Made by a program: the position numbers and the translations under genes
Assembly (NCBI GenBank): GCA_947243845.1
Contig: CAMXIF010000018.1
Location: 1-60,936, forward strand
From: an uncultured bacterium
GTDB taxonomy: Bacteria; Bacillota; Clostridia; Lachnospirales; Lachnospiraceae
Direction of reading: 5' to 3'
Length of the DNA stretch: 60,936 bases
In this document: positions 15,109 to 24,570 of the stretch, in pieces
How positions within the stretch are numbered: the stretch's first letter is position 1
How the letters are laid out: every line of letters begins with the position of its first letter
Notes under the pieces: generated by a model
What the model was told of the DNA's origin: nothing
Seen by the model: the letters and a program-made list of their open reading frames with translations, nothing else
The model's database searches: none

Positions 15109-17267
15109 AGATGCAATACGCGCTCCTTGATCTCCTGGGTACGTCCCTGGTTCCAGAACTGTGTTCCGATATAACCGCAGGTACGTCTGGCCACATTCAT
15201 CTTATTCTGATCCGTATTGCCACAGTTGGGACACTGCCAGACCAGCTTGCCGTCCTTATCCGCAGCAATCTTAATCTCTCCATGATAATCGCAGACCTGA
15301 CAATAATCGCTCTTGGTGTTCAGTTCCGCATACATGATATTCTCATAAATATACTGCATGACAGACAGGACTGCATCCAGGTTATTTTCCATATTAGGCA
15401 CTTCCACATAGCTGATTGCGCCACCCGGAGAAAGTTCCTGGAACTGTGCCTCGAATTTCAGCTTCTCAAAGGCGCTGATTTCCTCCGTCACATGCACGTG
15501 GTAGCTGTTGGTAATATAATTGCGGTCTGTCACGCCCTCAATGATACCAAAACGCTTCTGCAGGCATTTAGCAAACTTATAGGTCGTGGATTCCAGAGGT
15601 GTACCATAGAGACTGAAATCAATATTGGTCTCCTCCCGCCACTCCTTGCAGGCATTATTCAGATACTGCATAACTTTTAAGGCAAAAGGTGTTGCCGCCG
15701 GATCTGTATGGCTCTTACCCGTCATATATCTGGTGCACTCACATAACCCCGCATAGCCAAGCGATATGGTGGAATACCCTCCATAGAGAAGTTTATCAAT
15801 CTTCTCCCCCTTCTTTAACCTGGCCAGTGCACCGTTCTGCCACAAAATAGGCGCCACATCGGAAAGTGTGCCTTTCAACCTGTTATGTCTGGCCATCAGC
15901 GCACGCCTGCACAGTTCCAGACGATCATCCAGAATCTGCCAGAATTTTTCCATGTTCCTGCCGGAAGAACAGGCTGCATCCACCAGATTTAATGTCACCA
16001 CGCCCTGGTTAAACCGGCCATAGAATTTAGGGTTATCCTCTTCGTCATGGTATACGGTCAGAAAAGATCTGCAACCCATACAGGTATAACAGTTGCCGTC
16101 TTTTAACTGCTTCATAATCTTCTCTGAAATATAATCAGGCACCATCCGCTTAGCCGTACACTTGGCCGCCAGTTTCGTCAGATACCAGTACCTGCTGTCC
16201 TCATGGATATTATCCTCTTCCAACACATAAATCAACTTCGGAAACGCGGGAGTGATATAGACTCCCTTTTCATTCTTAACTCCCTGAATCCGCTGGTTCA
16301 GCATCTCCTCTATGATCATGGCCAGATCGTCTCGAAGCTGTCCCTCCGGCACCTCATCAATATACATAAATACCGTAATAAAAGGCGCCTGTCCATTGGT
16401 CGTCATCAGTGTGATCACCTGATACTGAATGATCTGCACACCCTGCCTGATCTCGTCTTTTACACGCCGCTCTGCAATTGCATTGATCTGCTCCTCTGTA
16501 GCATCCACCTTCATCTGCGCCATTTCTTCCCGCACCTTCTTGCGAAGCTTTTCACGGCTCACATTCACAAAAGGCGCCAGATGCGCGAGGGATATACTCT
16601 GTCCACCATACTGGCAGCTGGCAATCTGCGCGATACTCTGTGTCGCCACATTACAGGCGGTGGAAAAACTCTTGGGCTTATCGATCATCGTCTCGCTGAT
16701 CACTGTACCGTTCTGCAGCATATCCTCCAGATTGACCAGACAGCAGTTATGCATATGCTGGGCAAAATAATCCGCATCATGAAAATGAATGACCCCCTGC
16801 TCATGGGCTTCCACAATATCCGGTGGCAGAAGGAACCGCTTCGTGATATCCTTACTCACTTCACCCGCCATATAGTCACGCTGCACACTGTTGACCGTAG
16901 GATTCTTGTTGGAATTTTCCTGTTTAACTTCCTCGTTATTACACTCCAGAAGACTTAAAATCTGTTCGTCCGTAGAATTAGATTTTCGAACCAGCGCCCT
17001 CTTATAACGATACGTAATATAATTTCTGGATATCGTGTACGCCCGGTATTTCATAAGCTGGTTCTCCACCATATCCTGAATCTCCTCCACACTGGGAGCG
17101 CGATTCATCTCCTCACAATGATCTGCCACCACACCGGCGATCTCATCAATCTCATCTTCCGTCAGTTTCTCTTCCTCTTTGACACTATCGTTTGCCTTCC
17201 CTATCGCTGCTATAATCTTCTTTAAGTCAAAGGTTACCTCCACACCGCTTCTCTTAATAATCTTCAT
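15105..17267 (-). CDS. nrdD: Anaerobic ribonucleoside-triphosphate reductase (class III)
   Basis: 720 residues; makes deoxyribonucleotides without oxygen. An ATP-cone allosteric domain occupies about 1-90 (starting KIIKRSGVEVTFDLKKI). Radical-site Gly698 lies in RRTCGYIG near the C-terminus, and two CxxC pairs just before it (CQVC and CPNC) form the structural zinc site. Active-site cysteines are expected around NCCLVNL near 175. Start ATG has GGTGGGTG upstream. First gene of an nrdD-nrdG operon with a TTGACA/TACAAT promoter and possible NrdR boxes. Confidence 0.97.
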   Translation of the reverse strand: MKIIKRSGVEVTFDLKKIIAAIGKANDSVKEEEKLTEDEIDEIAGVVADHCEEMNRAPSVEEIQDMVENQLMKYRAYTISRNYITYRYKRALVRKSNSTDEQILSLLECNNEEVKQENSNKNPTVNSVQRDYMAGEVSKDITKRFLLPPDIVEAHEQGVIHFHDADYFAQHMHNCCLVNLEDMLQNGTVISETMIDKPKSFSTACNVATQSIAQIASCQYGGQSISLAHLAPFVNVSREKLRKKVREEMAQMKVDATEEQINAIAERRVKDEIRQGVQIIQYQVITLMTTNGQAPFITVFMYIDEVPEGQLRDDLAMIIEEMLNQRIQGVKNEKGVYITPAFPKLIYVLEEDNIHEDSRYWYLTKLAAKCTAKRMVPDYISEKIMKQLKDGNCYTCMGCRSFLTVYHDEEDNPKFYGRFNQGVVTLNLVDAACSSGRNMEKFWQILDDRLELCRRALMARHNRLKGTLSDVAPILWQNGALARLKKGEKIDKLLYGGYSTISLGYAGLCECTRYMTGKSHTDPAATPFALKVMQYLNNACKEWREETNIDFSLYGTPLESTTYKFAKCLQKRFGIIEGVTDRNYITNSYHVHVTEEISAFEKLKFEAQFQELSPGGAISYVEVPNMENNLDAVLSVMQYIYENIMYAELNTKSDYCQVCDYHGEIKIAADKDGKLVWQCPNCGNTDQNKMNVARRTCGYIGTQFWNQGRTQEIKERVLHL

Positions 17268-17299
17268 TTTTCACCCACCCATAATTTTTCTAAAGCAAT

Positions 17300-17344
17300 A
17301 CATGATATATGGTATTGATACATCACGCATACTACATATTGTAT
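17300..17344 (-). promoter_or_regulatory. Possible paired NrdR boxes before nrdD
   Basis: On the minus strand ATACAATATGTAGTAT (17329-17344) and ATACCATATATCATGT (17300-17315) share ATAC-ATAT-T--T, similar to the NrdR box consensus (acaCwATATaTwGtgt from memory). The first overlaps the -10 region, as expected for a repressor site. Their 29-base start-to-start distance is slightly short of the usual 31-32, which lowers confidence. Confidence 0.35.
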
Positions 17345-17365
17345 CATGTCAAAATATTATGTCAA
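17338..17365 (-). promoter_or_regulatory. Promoter of nrdD-nrdG
   Basis: TTGACA (17360-17365), 16-base spacer, TACAAT (17338-17343), about 70 bases before the nrdD start. Confidence 0.6.
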
Positions 17366-17492
17366 GGTATTGTGTCCTATATTTTTCGATATTTAGTAGA
17401 AATTATGCATCAGATTTCTGACTGACTGAGTCAAACAATTTTGATGATAGTAGACGTATGAAAGATTCTTCCTATAAAGAAAACAATTCCAA

Positions 17493-17529
17493 GAAAAAAA
17501 CAACACCAACGCTTCTGCGTCAGTGCTGT
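17493..17529 (-). terminator. Terminator of the tRNA-Thr gene
   Basis: Thirteen-pair stem (ACAGCACTGACGC with GCGTTGGTGTTGT, including three G-U pairs) and an AGAA loop, followed by a T run read on the minus strand, directly after the tRNA. Confidence 0.85.
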
Positions 17530-17539
17530 CTTTTGAGGA

Positions 17540-17612
17540 AGCTGGAAAAGGGACTTGAACCCTCGACCTACTGATTACGAATCAGTTGCGCTGCCAACTG
17601 CGCTATTCCAGC
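17540..17612 (-). tRNA. tRNA-Thr (anticodon CGT)
   Basis: The minus strand folds as a tRNA: acceptor GCTGGAA pairs with TTCCAGC, D-loop has AGTTGGCAGCGC, anticodon stem ACTGA/TCAGT encloses TTCGTAA (anticodon CGT), and the T arm has GAGGG-TTCAAGT-CCCTT. The CCA end is not encoded. It reads ACG threonine codons. It has its own promoter and terminator and is flanked by nrdD and an exported-protein gene. Confidence 0.96.
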
Positions 17613-17633
17613 ATGATTCCCGCAACAATGATT

Positions 17634-17662
17634 ATTATATGATGGAACATCAAAATTTGCAA
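17634..17662 (-). promoter_or_regulatory. Promoter of the tRNA-Thr gene
   Basis: TTGCAA (17657-17662), 17-base spacer, perfect TATAAT (17634-17639), placing the start about 15 bases before the tRNA 5' end. Confidence 0.75.
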
Positions 17663-17748
17663 GGTATTTTTCACAAATAATACTAATTGCATATTTTCCC
17701 CTTCTATGATAAAATACTCGACATCAAACACCGTAGAAGGATTCATAC

Positions 17749-18237
17749 ATGAAACAAAAAACATTTCCTATTTTTATATTGCTTCTTGGCCTGATTTGCA
17801 CTGCATCTTTCCTTTTATTTTGTGAAGAGCAGCAGACTCTCTCTGACTCCGGCAATATTCAGGATCTTTCCACCATTTCCTTTCAAATTGACGCATTTGA
17901 AAACCACAAAGCTTATGGCAGCATGGTCTGCGCGATTCCATATGACAACGCTCTGGGGCAGGCCTGTGAAAAGAACAGTTCTGCAGAACTCAAGATACTG
18001 AATGAATCTCTTCTGCCCAAGGAGGAACGCTGTTATCGTTTGAAACTGACTGATGAAAAAGGTGAAAAAAATTCTCTTTCCCTCGCCAATTTAGAAGCTA
18101 ATGGTTCCTGGGAACTTCACACAGCAGACGGTTGCGAGCACCTTTTGGCCCTGCCTGATGTCTATGCCGACATCATATTCTATCTGGATGATCAGCCCAT
18201 GGGACTCTATACATTAATCTCTGAATCCAACCAGTAA
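17749..18237 (+). CDS. Unnamed exported protein with a CotH-like C-terminal motif
   Basis: 162 residues. Residues 7-25 form a hydrophobic signal anchor (FPIFILLLGLICTASFLLF). The rest is soluble and probably outside the cell. It is unrecognised, but its C-terminus (IIFYLDDQPMGLYTLISES) resembles the segment YWNEEYLGVYLLCEA in the neighbouring CotH-type protein, suggesting a short relic or partial relative lacking the catalytic part. GAAGG lies eight bases before the ATG. Its 3' end overlaps the convergent CotH gene by 31 bases. Confidence 0.7.
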   Translation: MKQKTFPIFILLLGLICTASFLLFCEEQQTLSDSGNIQDLSTISFQIDAFENHKAYGSMVCAIPYDNALGQACEKNSSAELKILNESLLPKEERCYRLKLTDEKGEKNSLSLANLEANGSWELHTADGCEHLLALPDVYADIIFYLDDQPMGLYTLISESNQ

Positions 18238-19709
18238 ATTCTTCTCTTTAACCAGTCAAACAGATAAGCAATATGCTCTTCATAAGTAGAAAAATTCTCT
18301 ATCTCCTCACGCATACGCCACTGCCCATCTACTCCCAGCACATGCCATCTTTCAAAGTTCGCCTGCATATCCCCGGATAACTGCTCCGCTTTTTCTTGCT
18401 CTTCCTGCAGGAATACTTCCAGTTCCGCTTTGCTTTCTTCCCATTTAGCGGCAAGAACTATCTGAAATTCCTCCATCTCCATCAATGTATCAAACCAGAT
18501 ATTCTGACTGCTGGTATCCGGCTGCCAGGTATCCACAGCCGCCCCTCCCGTTTCCGAACTGCCGCAAGACTGATCGAAATCCCATACCGGTCCCAGATAA
18601 ATCTTATCACCTTTTGGCATAAACCCAAACATACTCCATCCCATGTCTCCATTTAACATGATCTCATTCGTAAGATACCATCCTGCAAAAGAATCTATAT
18701 CCACCAATTCAGTAATAGTCTGCCAGTCTTTTGACAAAATGGCATTGTTCACCATCTGCATATAGGCATCTATATATTCCGCCTGATGTTTTGTAACAAC
18801 TTCCGGTTCCGGATACAAAATCTCCACGGTAAAATTATCATCCCAATTACGAGGACTTTCTTCTAACGGAAACAGTGGGAAACCATTCAGTTCTCCGCCC
18901 ATCTCCAGAAAAAAACTAATCATAATCTCTTCCGGATCATAATCCGTCTCTATATTTACCCGGTTAATCCCCGTTTCAACTGCCTCACACAAAAGATATA
19001 CGCCCAGATATTCCTCATTCCAGTACAAATGACACAGCTGGCAGTCAGAGGTATAGGAAAGCCCCATAATATCGGCAATGCCAAAGGCAATCTCATTTCT
19101 GAACATGGCATGATCCATCATATTGCTGAGTAAGACCCACTCCCTGTCCTCTCCCATGCCCATCATATCCTGTCTTTCAGTAAATTTAATCTTATAGGGT
19201 TTTTTCTCAAACTGGCTCCAGGTACTGTTCCCCCGGCCGCGTACTTCTCCCGGTATATCTTCAAAACAGTAGCGCAGATTCGTATTGGTCAGGCAATACG
19301 TGCAGGCAAGATAGGACTCTCTCTCCACTTCCGTATATGCCAGGTCTGCTGTGATGAACAGTTCCGGCAGCGTAAACTCGGTGTTGGGATCATCCTGAAC
19401 CCAGCTGGCATAGACATCTGTTATTTTTTTCGTTCCTTCCCCAATGTTAAACTGTAATCTGTTATTAACCGGCTGTATCAGTTCTTCATCGTAGAACCAT
19501 CCCTGAAATATCAGATTTTCTTCCTCTATAAACGGTGGTTCCACCGCAATACTCTCTACAAAAAACGGCAGCAGGTATTTTCTGGTGTAAGTCTCCTGTT
19601 CAATGCCTGTGTGATATAGAACCGTATGTTCCCGAAAACATGCTGCTACAATAATGGCGACAGCCATAAGCAAAAACATGCTTCCTGTCATTTTTGCCTT
19701 TTTACTCAT
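18207..19709 (-). CDS. CotH-family surface protein (secretory protein-kinase fold)
   Basis: 500 residues from ATG 19709 (AAAGG upstream). Residues 8-25 are a membrane anchor or lipoprotein-like signal (VAAC). Residues about 40-105 resemble a Flg_new/InlB-type beta repeat (GWFYDEEL ... VYASW). The CotH domain runs from about 115: RGRGNSTW (158-165) followed by KKPYKIKF, DREWVLLSN, and the metal-binding GPVWDFD (373-379). CotH in Bacillus phosphorylates spore-coat proteins; in Clostridia such proteins are often exported and of unknown target. mscS is 21 bases upstream, so it probably shares a transcript with it. An acidic C-terminal helix (about 415-450) is charge-rich. Confidence 0.88.
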   Translation of the reverse strand: MSKKAKMTGSMFLLMAVAIIVAACFREHTVLYHTGIEQETYTRKYLLPFFVESIAVEPPFIEEENLIFQGWFYDEELIQPVNNRLQFNIGEGTKKITDVYASWVQDDPNTEFTLPELFITADLAYTEVERESYLACTYCLTNTNLRYCFEDIPGEVRGRGNSTWSQFEKKPYKIKFTERQDMMGMGEDREWVLLSNMMDHAMFRNEIAFGIADIMGLSYTSDCQLCHLYWNEEYLGVYLLCEAVETGINRVNIETDYDPEEIMISFFLEMGGELNGFPLFPLEESPRNWDDNFTVEILYPEPEVVTKHQAEYIDAYMQMVNNAILSKDWQTITELVDIDSFAGWYLTNEIMLNGDMGWSMFGFMPKGDKIYLGPVWDFDQSCGSSETGGAAVDTWQPDTSSQNIWFDTLMEMEEFQIVLAAKWEESKAELEVFLQEEQEKAEQLSGDMQANFERWHVLGVDGQWRMREEIENFSTYEEHIAYLFDWLKRRIYWLDSEINV

Positions 19710-19730
19710 CAATGCCTTTGAGCCCGCTCA

Positions 19731-20630
19731 TCACTCAGCCGGCCTCTCTCCTGTCTGTATGTGTACATCCATCTGGGGAAATGGAATAGAAATACCGGCC
19801 TCATCCAGTGCATACTTCACTTCCTCCGTAAGGCGCCACTTCGTATTCCAATACGTATCGTTCCTGCTCCAGCACCGCACATGGAGAATCACTCCGCTGT
19901 CCGCGAGTTCATCCACAAAAACCAAACGTTCCCTGTCTTTCAGGACATCCGGATCGTTTTCCAGCACCTCCATAAGTACCTTTCTGGCTGACCTGATATC
20001 CTCATCATAAGCAATTCCCACTATGATATCCATCCTCCGGTCTTCCAGCGTACTCATATTGACAATGTTGGCATTGGCCAGCGTACCATTGGGCACGATC
20101 ACCACATGATGATCCGGTGTGATCAATCTGGTATAAAAAAGCTGTACTTCCTGCACGGTCCCTTCATTTCCGTTACTGTCCTTGATATAATCGTCTGTCT
20201 TAAAAGGCTTTAACAACAAGAGAAGTACCCCGCCCGCGAAATTCGAAAGACTGCCCTGCACAGCAAGACCGATTGCTACACCGGCAGAACCGACCAGTGC
20301 CACCACACTGGTCGCATCCAGTCCGAAACCGGAAGCAATCAGAAATACCAACAGAATATAGAGAATGACTTTCAGCAGGGAATCCAGAAAATGAATGACG
20401 CCCTCATCTACATTGCCTCTCCTTAAGGAGCGTCTAAATATCTTGCGAACCAGCTTGATAATCTGTGTTCCCACCAGAAATACTATCAGGGCAAAAAGCA
20501 CACGGACACCAAAGCGCAGCGCTTTATCCGGCAATTCCTGAAGATAAGTCTCAATCACTCCTATCTTGAGTTCATTTTCCGCAATGATTTCCGCCCCTAT
20601 GATTTGTCCTTCTACAAGCTTTTCTTCCAT
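19731..20630 (-). CDS. mscS: Small-conductance mechanosensitive channel
   Basis: 299 residues. Opens when membrane tension rises and releases solutes in osmotic downshock. Transmembrane segments at about 38-58, 80-100 and 105-130; the pore helix is the Gly/Ala-rich GSAGVAIGLAVQGSLSNFAGGVLLLLLKPF. The beta domain motif PNGTLANANIVNMS (about 183-196) is characteristic. The length is E. coli MscS-like. It lies between glgB and the CotH gene on the same strand, with 34-base and 21-base gaps. Confidence 0.95.
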   Translation of the reverse strand: MEEKLVEGQIIGAEIIAENELKIGVIETYLQELPDKALRFGVRVLFALIVFLVGTQIIKLVRKIFRRSLRRGNVDEGVIHFLDSLLKVILYILLVFLIASGFGLDATSVVALVGSAGVAIGLAVQGSLSNFAGGVLLLLLKPFKTDDYIKDSNGNEGTVQEVQLFYTRLITPDHHVVIVPNGTLANANIVNMSTLEDRRMDIIVGIAYDEDIRSARKVLMEVLENDPDVLKDRERLVFVDELADSGVILHVRCWSRNDTYWNTKWRLTEEVKYALDEAGISIPFPQMDVHIQTGERPAE

Positions 20631-20664
20631 AAATGAATGCCCCTATCTTTGTCTGCGCCAATGC

Positions 20665-23250
20665 TTACTTATCTGCAGGTGTCTGCTTCTTTGCTTCTTT
20701 CTTCGCAGTCGTATTCTTCTTTGCCGTATTCTTCTTTACTGCCGTTTCTTTCTTCACAGACTCCTGCGCCGCTTCCGGCTTCTCAGTAAGCTTCTGAAGT
20801 TTCAGGGCAGCCTCCTCGGCTTTTTTCACCAGCGCTTCCGCAGTCTTTGCCCGCTCCTTCGCTTCTGCCGCGGCGCGTTTCGCCAGTTCCTTTGCCTCTG
20901 CCGCAGCCTGTTTCGCCAGTTCCTTTGCCTCTGCCGCAGCCCTGGCCGTCTGCTCAGCCTCCTCTTTCGCCAGACGTCTCGCCTCCGCCTCTTGAGCCTT
21001 ACGCCTCTCCTCCGCGCGCTTTTTCTCCAGTTCCACTTTTTCTGCTTCCGTATACGGTGTATAAGAAAAAATACTGATACTCAAGGGCGCACTCACCATA
21101 TCAATGGCACAGGGCTTGCCGTCCCATTCCATATCCAGTGTCTCACATACTTTGTTGTTTATACAGCCGCTTCCACCGTAGCTTTTGTCATCCGTATTAA
21201 AAATTTCTTTGTATTTTCCCTCACAGGGAACCCCTATCCGGAATTCCTGTCTTACATCTGCAAAATTCGCCACTACTACCAACATGTCATCTGCATTGTC
21301 GGTTTTGCGTATATAAGATAGCATACAGGCATTCGGCGTAATGCAATTAATCCACTCAAACCCTTCCCAGGAAGTATCCTTCGCATAGAGCGCCGGTTTT
21401 GAAGTATAAAGCCTGTTTAAATCCGCCACCATCTGATTCAGTTTACCGTGATCCTCATTTTCCAGAAGTTCCCATTCCACGGCACGCTTTTCATTGAACT
21501 CGTCATACTCACCGATATCCTGCCCCATAAACAGCAGTTTCTTACCGGGATGCGTCATATGATAAGCATAAGTCAGACGCAGGTTTGCAAACTGTTTCTT
21601 CCGTTCTCCCGGCATTTTTCCAAGCAGTGTTTTCTTCCCGTGCACCACCTCGTCATGGGACAATACCAGCATGAACTTTTCACTGTAGGCATAAATCATA
21701 CTGAAAGTAAGTTCATTATGGCATCCTGACCGGAAAAAGGGATCAGTGGAAATATACCCCAGATAATCGTTCATAAAGCCCATGTTCCACTTTAAGTCAA
21801 ACCCAAGCCCGTCCTCGTCAAAGCTGCCGGTCACTCTGGGCCATGCCGTGGATTCCTCTGCAATCATCAAAACACCCGGATTTCTCTTTTTCATGATAGA
21901 GTTCAAATGCTTTAAAAACTCCACCGCTTCCAGATTTTCATTGCCGCCATAGATGTTGGCCACCCATTCTCCGTCATTCTTGCCATAATCCAGATAGAGC
22001 ATAGATGCTACCGCATCAATGCGGATGCCATCTGCGTGATACTGTTCTACCCAGTATAGTGCATTGGCGATCAGATAGTTGGTCACCTCAGGACGCCCAT
22101 AGTTATAGATCAACGTCCCCCAATGCGGGTGAAATCCCTGTCGGGGATCCTGATGCTCATAGAGGCAGGTGCCGTCAAAACCGGACAATCCGTAGGTATC
22201 TCTCGGAAAATGTGCCGGTACCCAGTCAAAGAGTACACCAATCCCCTCTTTATGCATCTCATTCACAAAATACATCAGATCCTCTGCCGTGCCATAACGA
22301 GCTGTGGGCGCATAGTAACCGATCACCTGATATCCCCAGGATTCATCCAGCGGATGTTCCATGATAGGCATCAATTCTATATGGGTATATCCCATTTTTT
22401 TCACATACTCTATTATTTTGGGGGCCAATTCCCGATAAGTATAAAATTCCCTGCCATCCTTCGGTTTATCAAAGGATCCCAGATAAACTTCATACACACT
22501 CATCGGTTTATCCTGAGCCTGCATTGTCTGACGGTTCTTGATCCATTTACTGTCTTTCCAGGCAAAACCGTCAATATTTCTGACAACGGATGCACTGCCC
22601 GGACGAAGTTCCGCCCCAAACCCATAGGGATCCGCTTTCATAAAGGTGAGTCCGCCCTTGGCCTTCACCTCAAATTTATAGCAGTCCCCAGCTTTCACAT
22701 CCGGAAGGAACAGTTCAAAAATACCGGACTCCCAGAGTCTCCTCATCTGATGCACCCTGCCATCCCAGCCGTTAAAATCGCCCACCACGCTGACGCGCAG
22801 TGCATTGGGCGCCCAGACAGCAAAATAGGTACCCTCCGTATCGCCAATCTTCATCGGATGAGCGCCCAGTTTTTCATAGATCATATAGTGGATGCCGGCA
22901 TTGAATTTCTCCGTATCCTGTCTGGTAATCTGCGGCGCAAAATTATAGGCATCCTTCACTTTTCTCAAACTGCCATTCTCCGCCTCTACGATATATTCAT
23001 AATCCGGAACTGTTTTCCCTGGCAAGAGCAGGGCAAAATACCCTTCCTCATCCGCCTGCTCCATCTTATAACTCTTATCTCCCTCCACCAGCTGCAGACG
23101 CACGCTCTTTGCGCCCGGCTGAAAAGTCTGCACCAGTACAGAGTTTCCCACTACATGAGCACCCAAAACAGTATGCGGATCGTCTGCCTCGGAATAAATA
23201 ATCGCTTCTATCTGTGGCCAATTCATCAGTTTATATAATTTTTTATTCAT
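20665..23250 (-). CDS. glgB: 1,4-alpha-glucan branching enzyme with Lys/Ala-rich tail
   Basis: 861 residues; forms alpha-1,6 branches in glycogen. A starch-binding N domain and CBM48 (about 20-230) precede the GH13 barrel (about 240-600). The nucleophile is Asp412 (DGIRIDAV), the acid/base Glu465 (IAEES), and HDE is at 532-534. A C-terminal beta domain ends near 735. The remaining 125 residues are an unusual charged helix: three 11-residue repeats (AAAEAKELAKQ, about 770-802) then a lysine/threonine stretch (KKNTAKKNTTAKKEAKK). Ordinary GlgB ends near 640-740. It is followed by mscS; DUF1015 lies 78 bases upstream. No other glycogen genes are present. Confidence 0.93.
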   Translation of the reverse strand: MNKKLYKLMNWPQIEAIIYSEADDPHTVLGAHVVGNSVLVQTFQPGAKSVRLQLVEGDKSYKMEQADEEGYFALLLPGKTVPDYEYIVEAENGSLRKVKDAYNFAPQITRQDTEKFNAGIHYMIYEKLGAHPMKIGDTEGTYFAVWAPNALRVSVVGDFNGWDGRVHQMRRLWESGIFELFLPDVKAGDCYKFEVKAKGGLTFMKADPYGFGAELRPGSASVVRNIDGFAWKDSKWIKNRQTMQAQDKPMSVYEVYLGSFDKPKDGREFYTYRELAPKIIEYVKKMGYTHIELMPIMEHPLDESWGYQVIGYYAPTARYGTAEDLMYFVNEMHKEGIGVLFDWVPAHFPRDTYGLSGFDGTCLYEHQDPRQGFHPHWGTLIYNYGRPEVTNYLIANALYWVEQYHADGIRIDAVASMLYLDYGKNDGEWVANIYGGNENLEAVEFLKHLNSIMKKRNPGVLMIAEESTAWPRVTGSFDEDGLGFDLKWNMGFMNDYLGYISTDPFFRSGCHNELTFSMIYAYSEKFMLVLSHDEVVHGKKTLLGKMPGERKKQFANLRLTYAYHMTHPGKKLLFMGQDIGEYDEFNEKRAVEWELLENEDHGKLNQMVADLNRLYTSKPALYAKDTSWEGFEWINCITPNACMLSYIRKTDNADDMLVVVANFADVRQEFRIGVPCEGKYKEIFNTDDKSYGGSGCINNKVCETLDMEWDGKPCAIDMVSAPLSISIFSYTPYTEAEKVELEKKRAEERRKAQEAEARRLAKEEAEQTARAAAEAKELAKQAAAEAKELAKRAAAEAKERAKTAEALVKKAEEAALKLQKLTEKPEAAQESVKKETAVKKNTAKKNTTAKKEAKKQTPADK

Positions 23251-23328
23251 ATTCTACACCATACCCTTCCGTTATTACAGATTCTCAAGTTTTGTCCTGC
23301 ACGCCATTTCTTAACATCCTGTTCCGCC

Positions 23329-24570
23329 TTACCGCTCAATTCTATGGATCAAAATCCCACTCCGAAGTTTCGGTTCAAACCATGTAGATTTGGGCGGCAT
23401 AAGTTTTCCGGCATCCGAGACGGCAAACAGTTCATGAATATCCGTTGGATACATGGCAAAAGCCACCACGGCATCGGTGTGGACACGCCGTTCCAGTTCC
23501 TGTAATCCCCGGATACCGCCTACAAAATCTATCCTGTTATCCACCTTAGGATCTGCGATACCGAGCACTGGCTCCAGAAGTTTTCTCTGCAGGATTGCCA
23601 CATCCAGATCCTCCACCGGATCCCCTCTGTACTCTGCATTGTCCACTGTAAGCCGATACCAGCAGTCTTTCAAATACATGCCGATCTGCCCCTTGGTTGC
23701 CGGCCGTACCGGAGTATTCCCCACAGGTTCCACCTTAAAGATTTCCTTTACCTTCTCCAAGAAGGTGTTCTCATCATAACCGTTTAAAGAATTGACTACG
23801 CGGTTATAATCCATGATCATCAATTGATCATCCGGAAAAAGCACCGAGAGGAAATAATTAAATTCTTCCTGTCCTGTATAATCCGGATGACTCGCCCGCC
23901 GCTTCTTCGATACCCGGACCGCTGAGGCACATCTATGATGTCCATCAGCAATATAGATCGACTCCACTTGCCAAAACGCTTGACGAATCCGCTCCACGCT
24001 CTCCTCATCATCGATCACCCAGAGTCTATGCGTAATCTGATCTGCGGAGGTAAAGTCATAGACCGGCCTTGTGTCCATTGCAGCCTGCACCTCCCGCTCG
24101 ATTGCCTCCCGTCTGCGGTAGGCTAAAAAAATCGGCCCCGTCTGGGCACTGCATACATCCACATGACGGATGCGGTCTGCCTCTTTGTCTGCGCGGGTAT
24201 TCTCATGCTTCTTGATAACCTGTCTGTCATAGTCATCCACGGAAGCACAGGCTCCAATCCCCACCTGGGAACGCCCCTCCATCACCAATTCATACACATA
24301 ATAGGCCGACCTCTCTTCTTCCATGAAAAGCCCTTCCCGGATCATCTGCTCTAACATATCCCTCGCTTTGTCATAGACCTCGGGCGCATACATATCGTAT
24401 CCTTCGGGAAACTGTGTCTCCGGCCTGTCTATCCTCAGAAATGTATAAGCGTCATCCTGCACGGCCTTACGCGCCTCTTCGCTGCTGTAGACATCATAAG
24501 GCAGGGCTGCAATACGTTCCGCAAAATCATCCCGCGGTCTGACTGCCCGAAATGGTATAATATTTGCCAT
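23329..24570 (-). CDS. DUF1015 family protein
   Basis: 413 residues. The N-terminus PFRAVRPRDDFAERIAALPYDVYSSEEAR and the YIADGHHRCASA motif (about 208-219) are typical of DUF1015, a cytosolic family without an established activity. In many Clostridia it neighbours serA and serC, as here (serA is 0.6 kb away, interrupted by a plus-strand gene). The conserved HHR resembles ParB/nucleotide-binding folds, but no function can be assigned. The start has no strong site in its AT-rich leader, but MANIIPFRAV is the family start. Confidence 0.9.
   Translation of the reverse strand: MANIIPFRAVRPRDDFAERIAALPYDVYSSEEARKAVQDDAYTFLRIDRPETQFPEGYDMYAPEVYDKARDMLEQMIREGLFMEEERSAYYVYELVMEGRSQVGIGACASVDDYDRQVIKKHENTRADKEADRIRHVDVCSAQTGPIFLAYRRREAIEREVQAAMDTRPVYDFTSADQITHRLWVIDDEESVERIRQAFWQVESIYIADGHHRCASAVRVSKKRRASHPDYTGQEEFNYFLSVLFPDDQLMIMDYNRVVNSLNGYDENTFLEKVKEIFKVEPVGNTPVRPATKGQIGMYLKDCWYRLTVDNAEYRGDPVEDLDVAILQRKLLEPVLGIADPKVDNRIDFVGGIRGLQELERRVHTDAVVAFAMYPTDIHELFAVSDAGKLMPPKSTWFEPKLRSGILIHRIER

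Noticed and set aside
16203..16958. 251-codon plus-strand frame
   Set aside because: Antisense within nrdD.
20566..21321. 251-codon plus-strand frame, rich in Leu/Arg/Cys
   Set aside because: It is the antisense of the Lys/Ala-rich tail of GlgB, with low-complexity composition.
22123..23238. 371-codon open frame on the plus strand
   Set aside because: It is antisense to the conserved catalytic domain of glgB and has no homology; a shadow frame.
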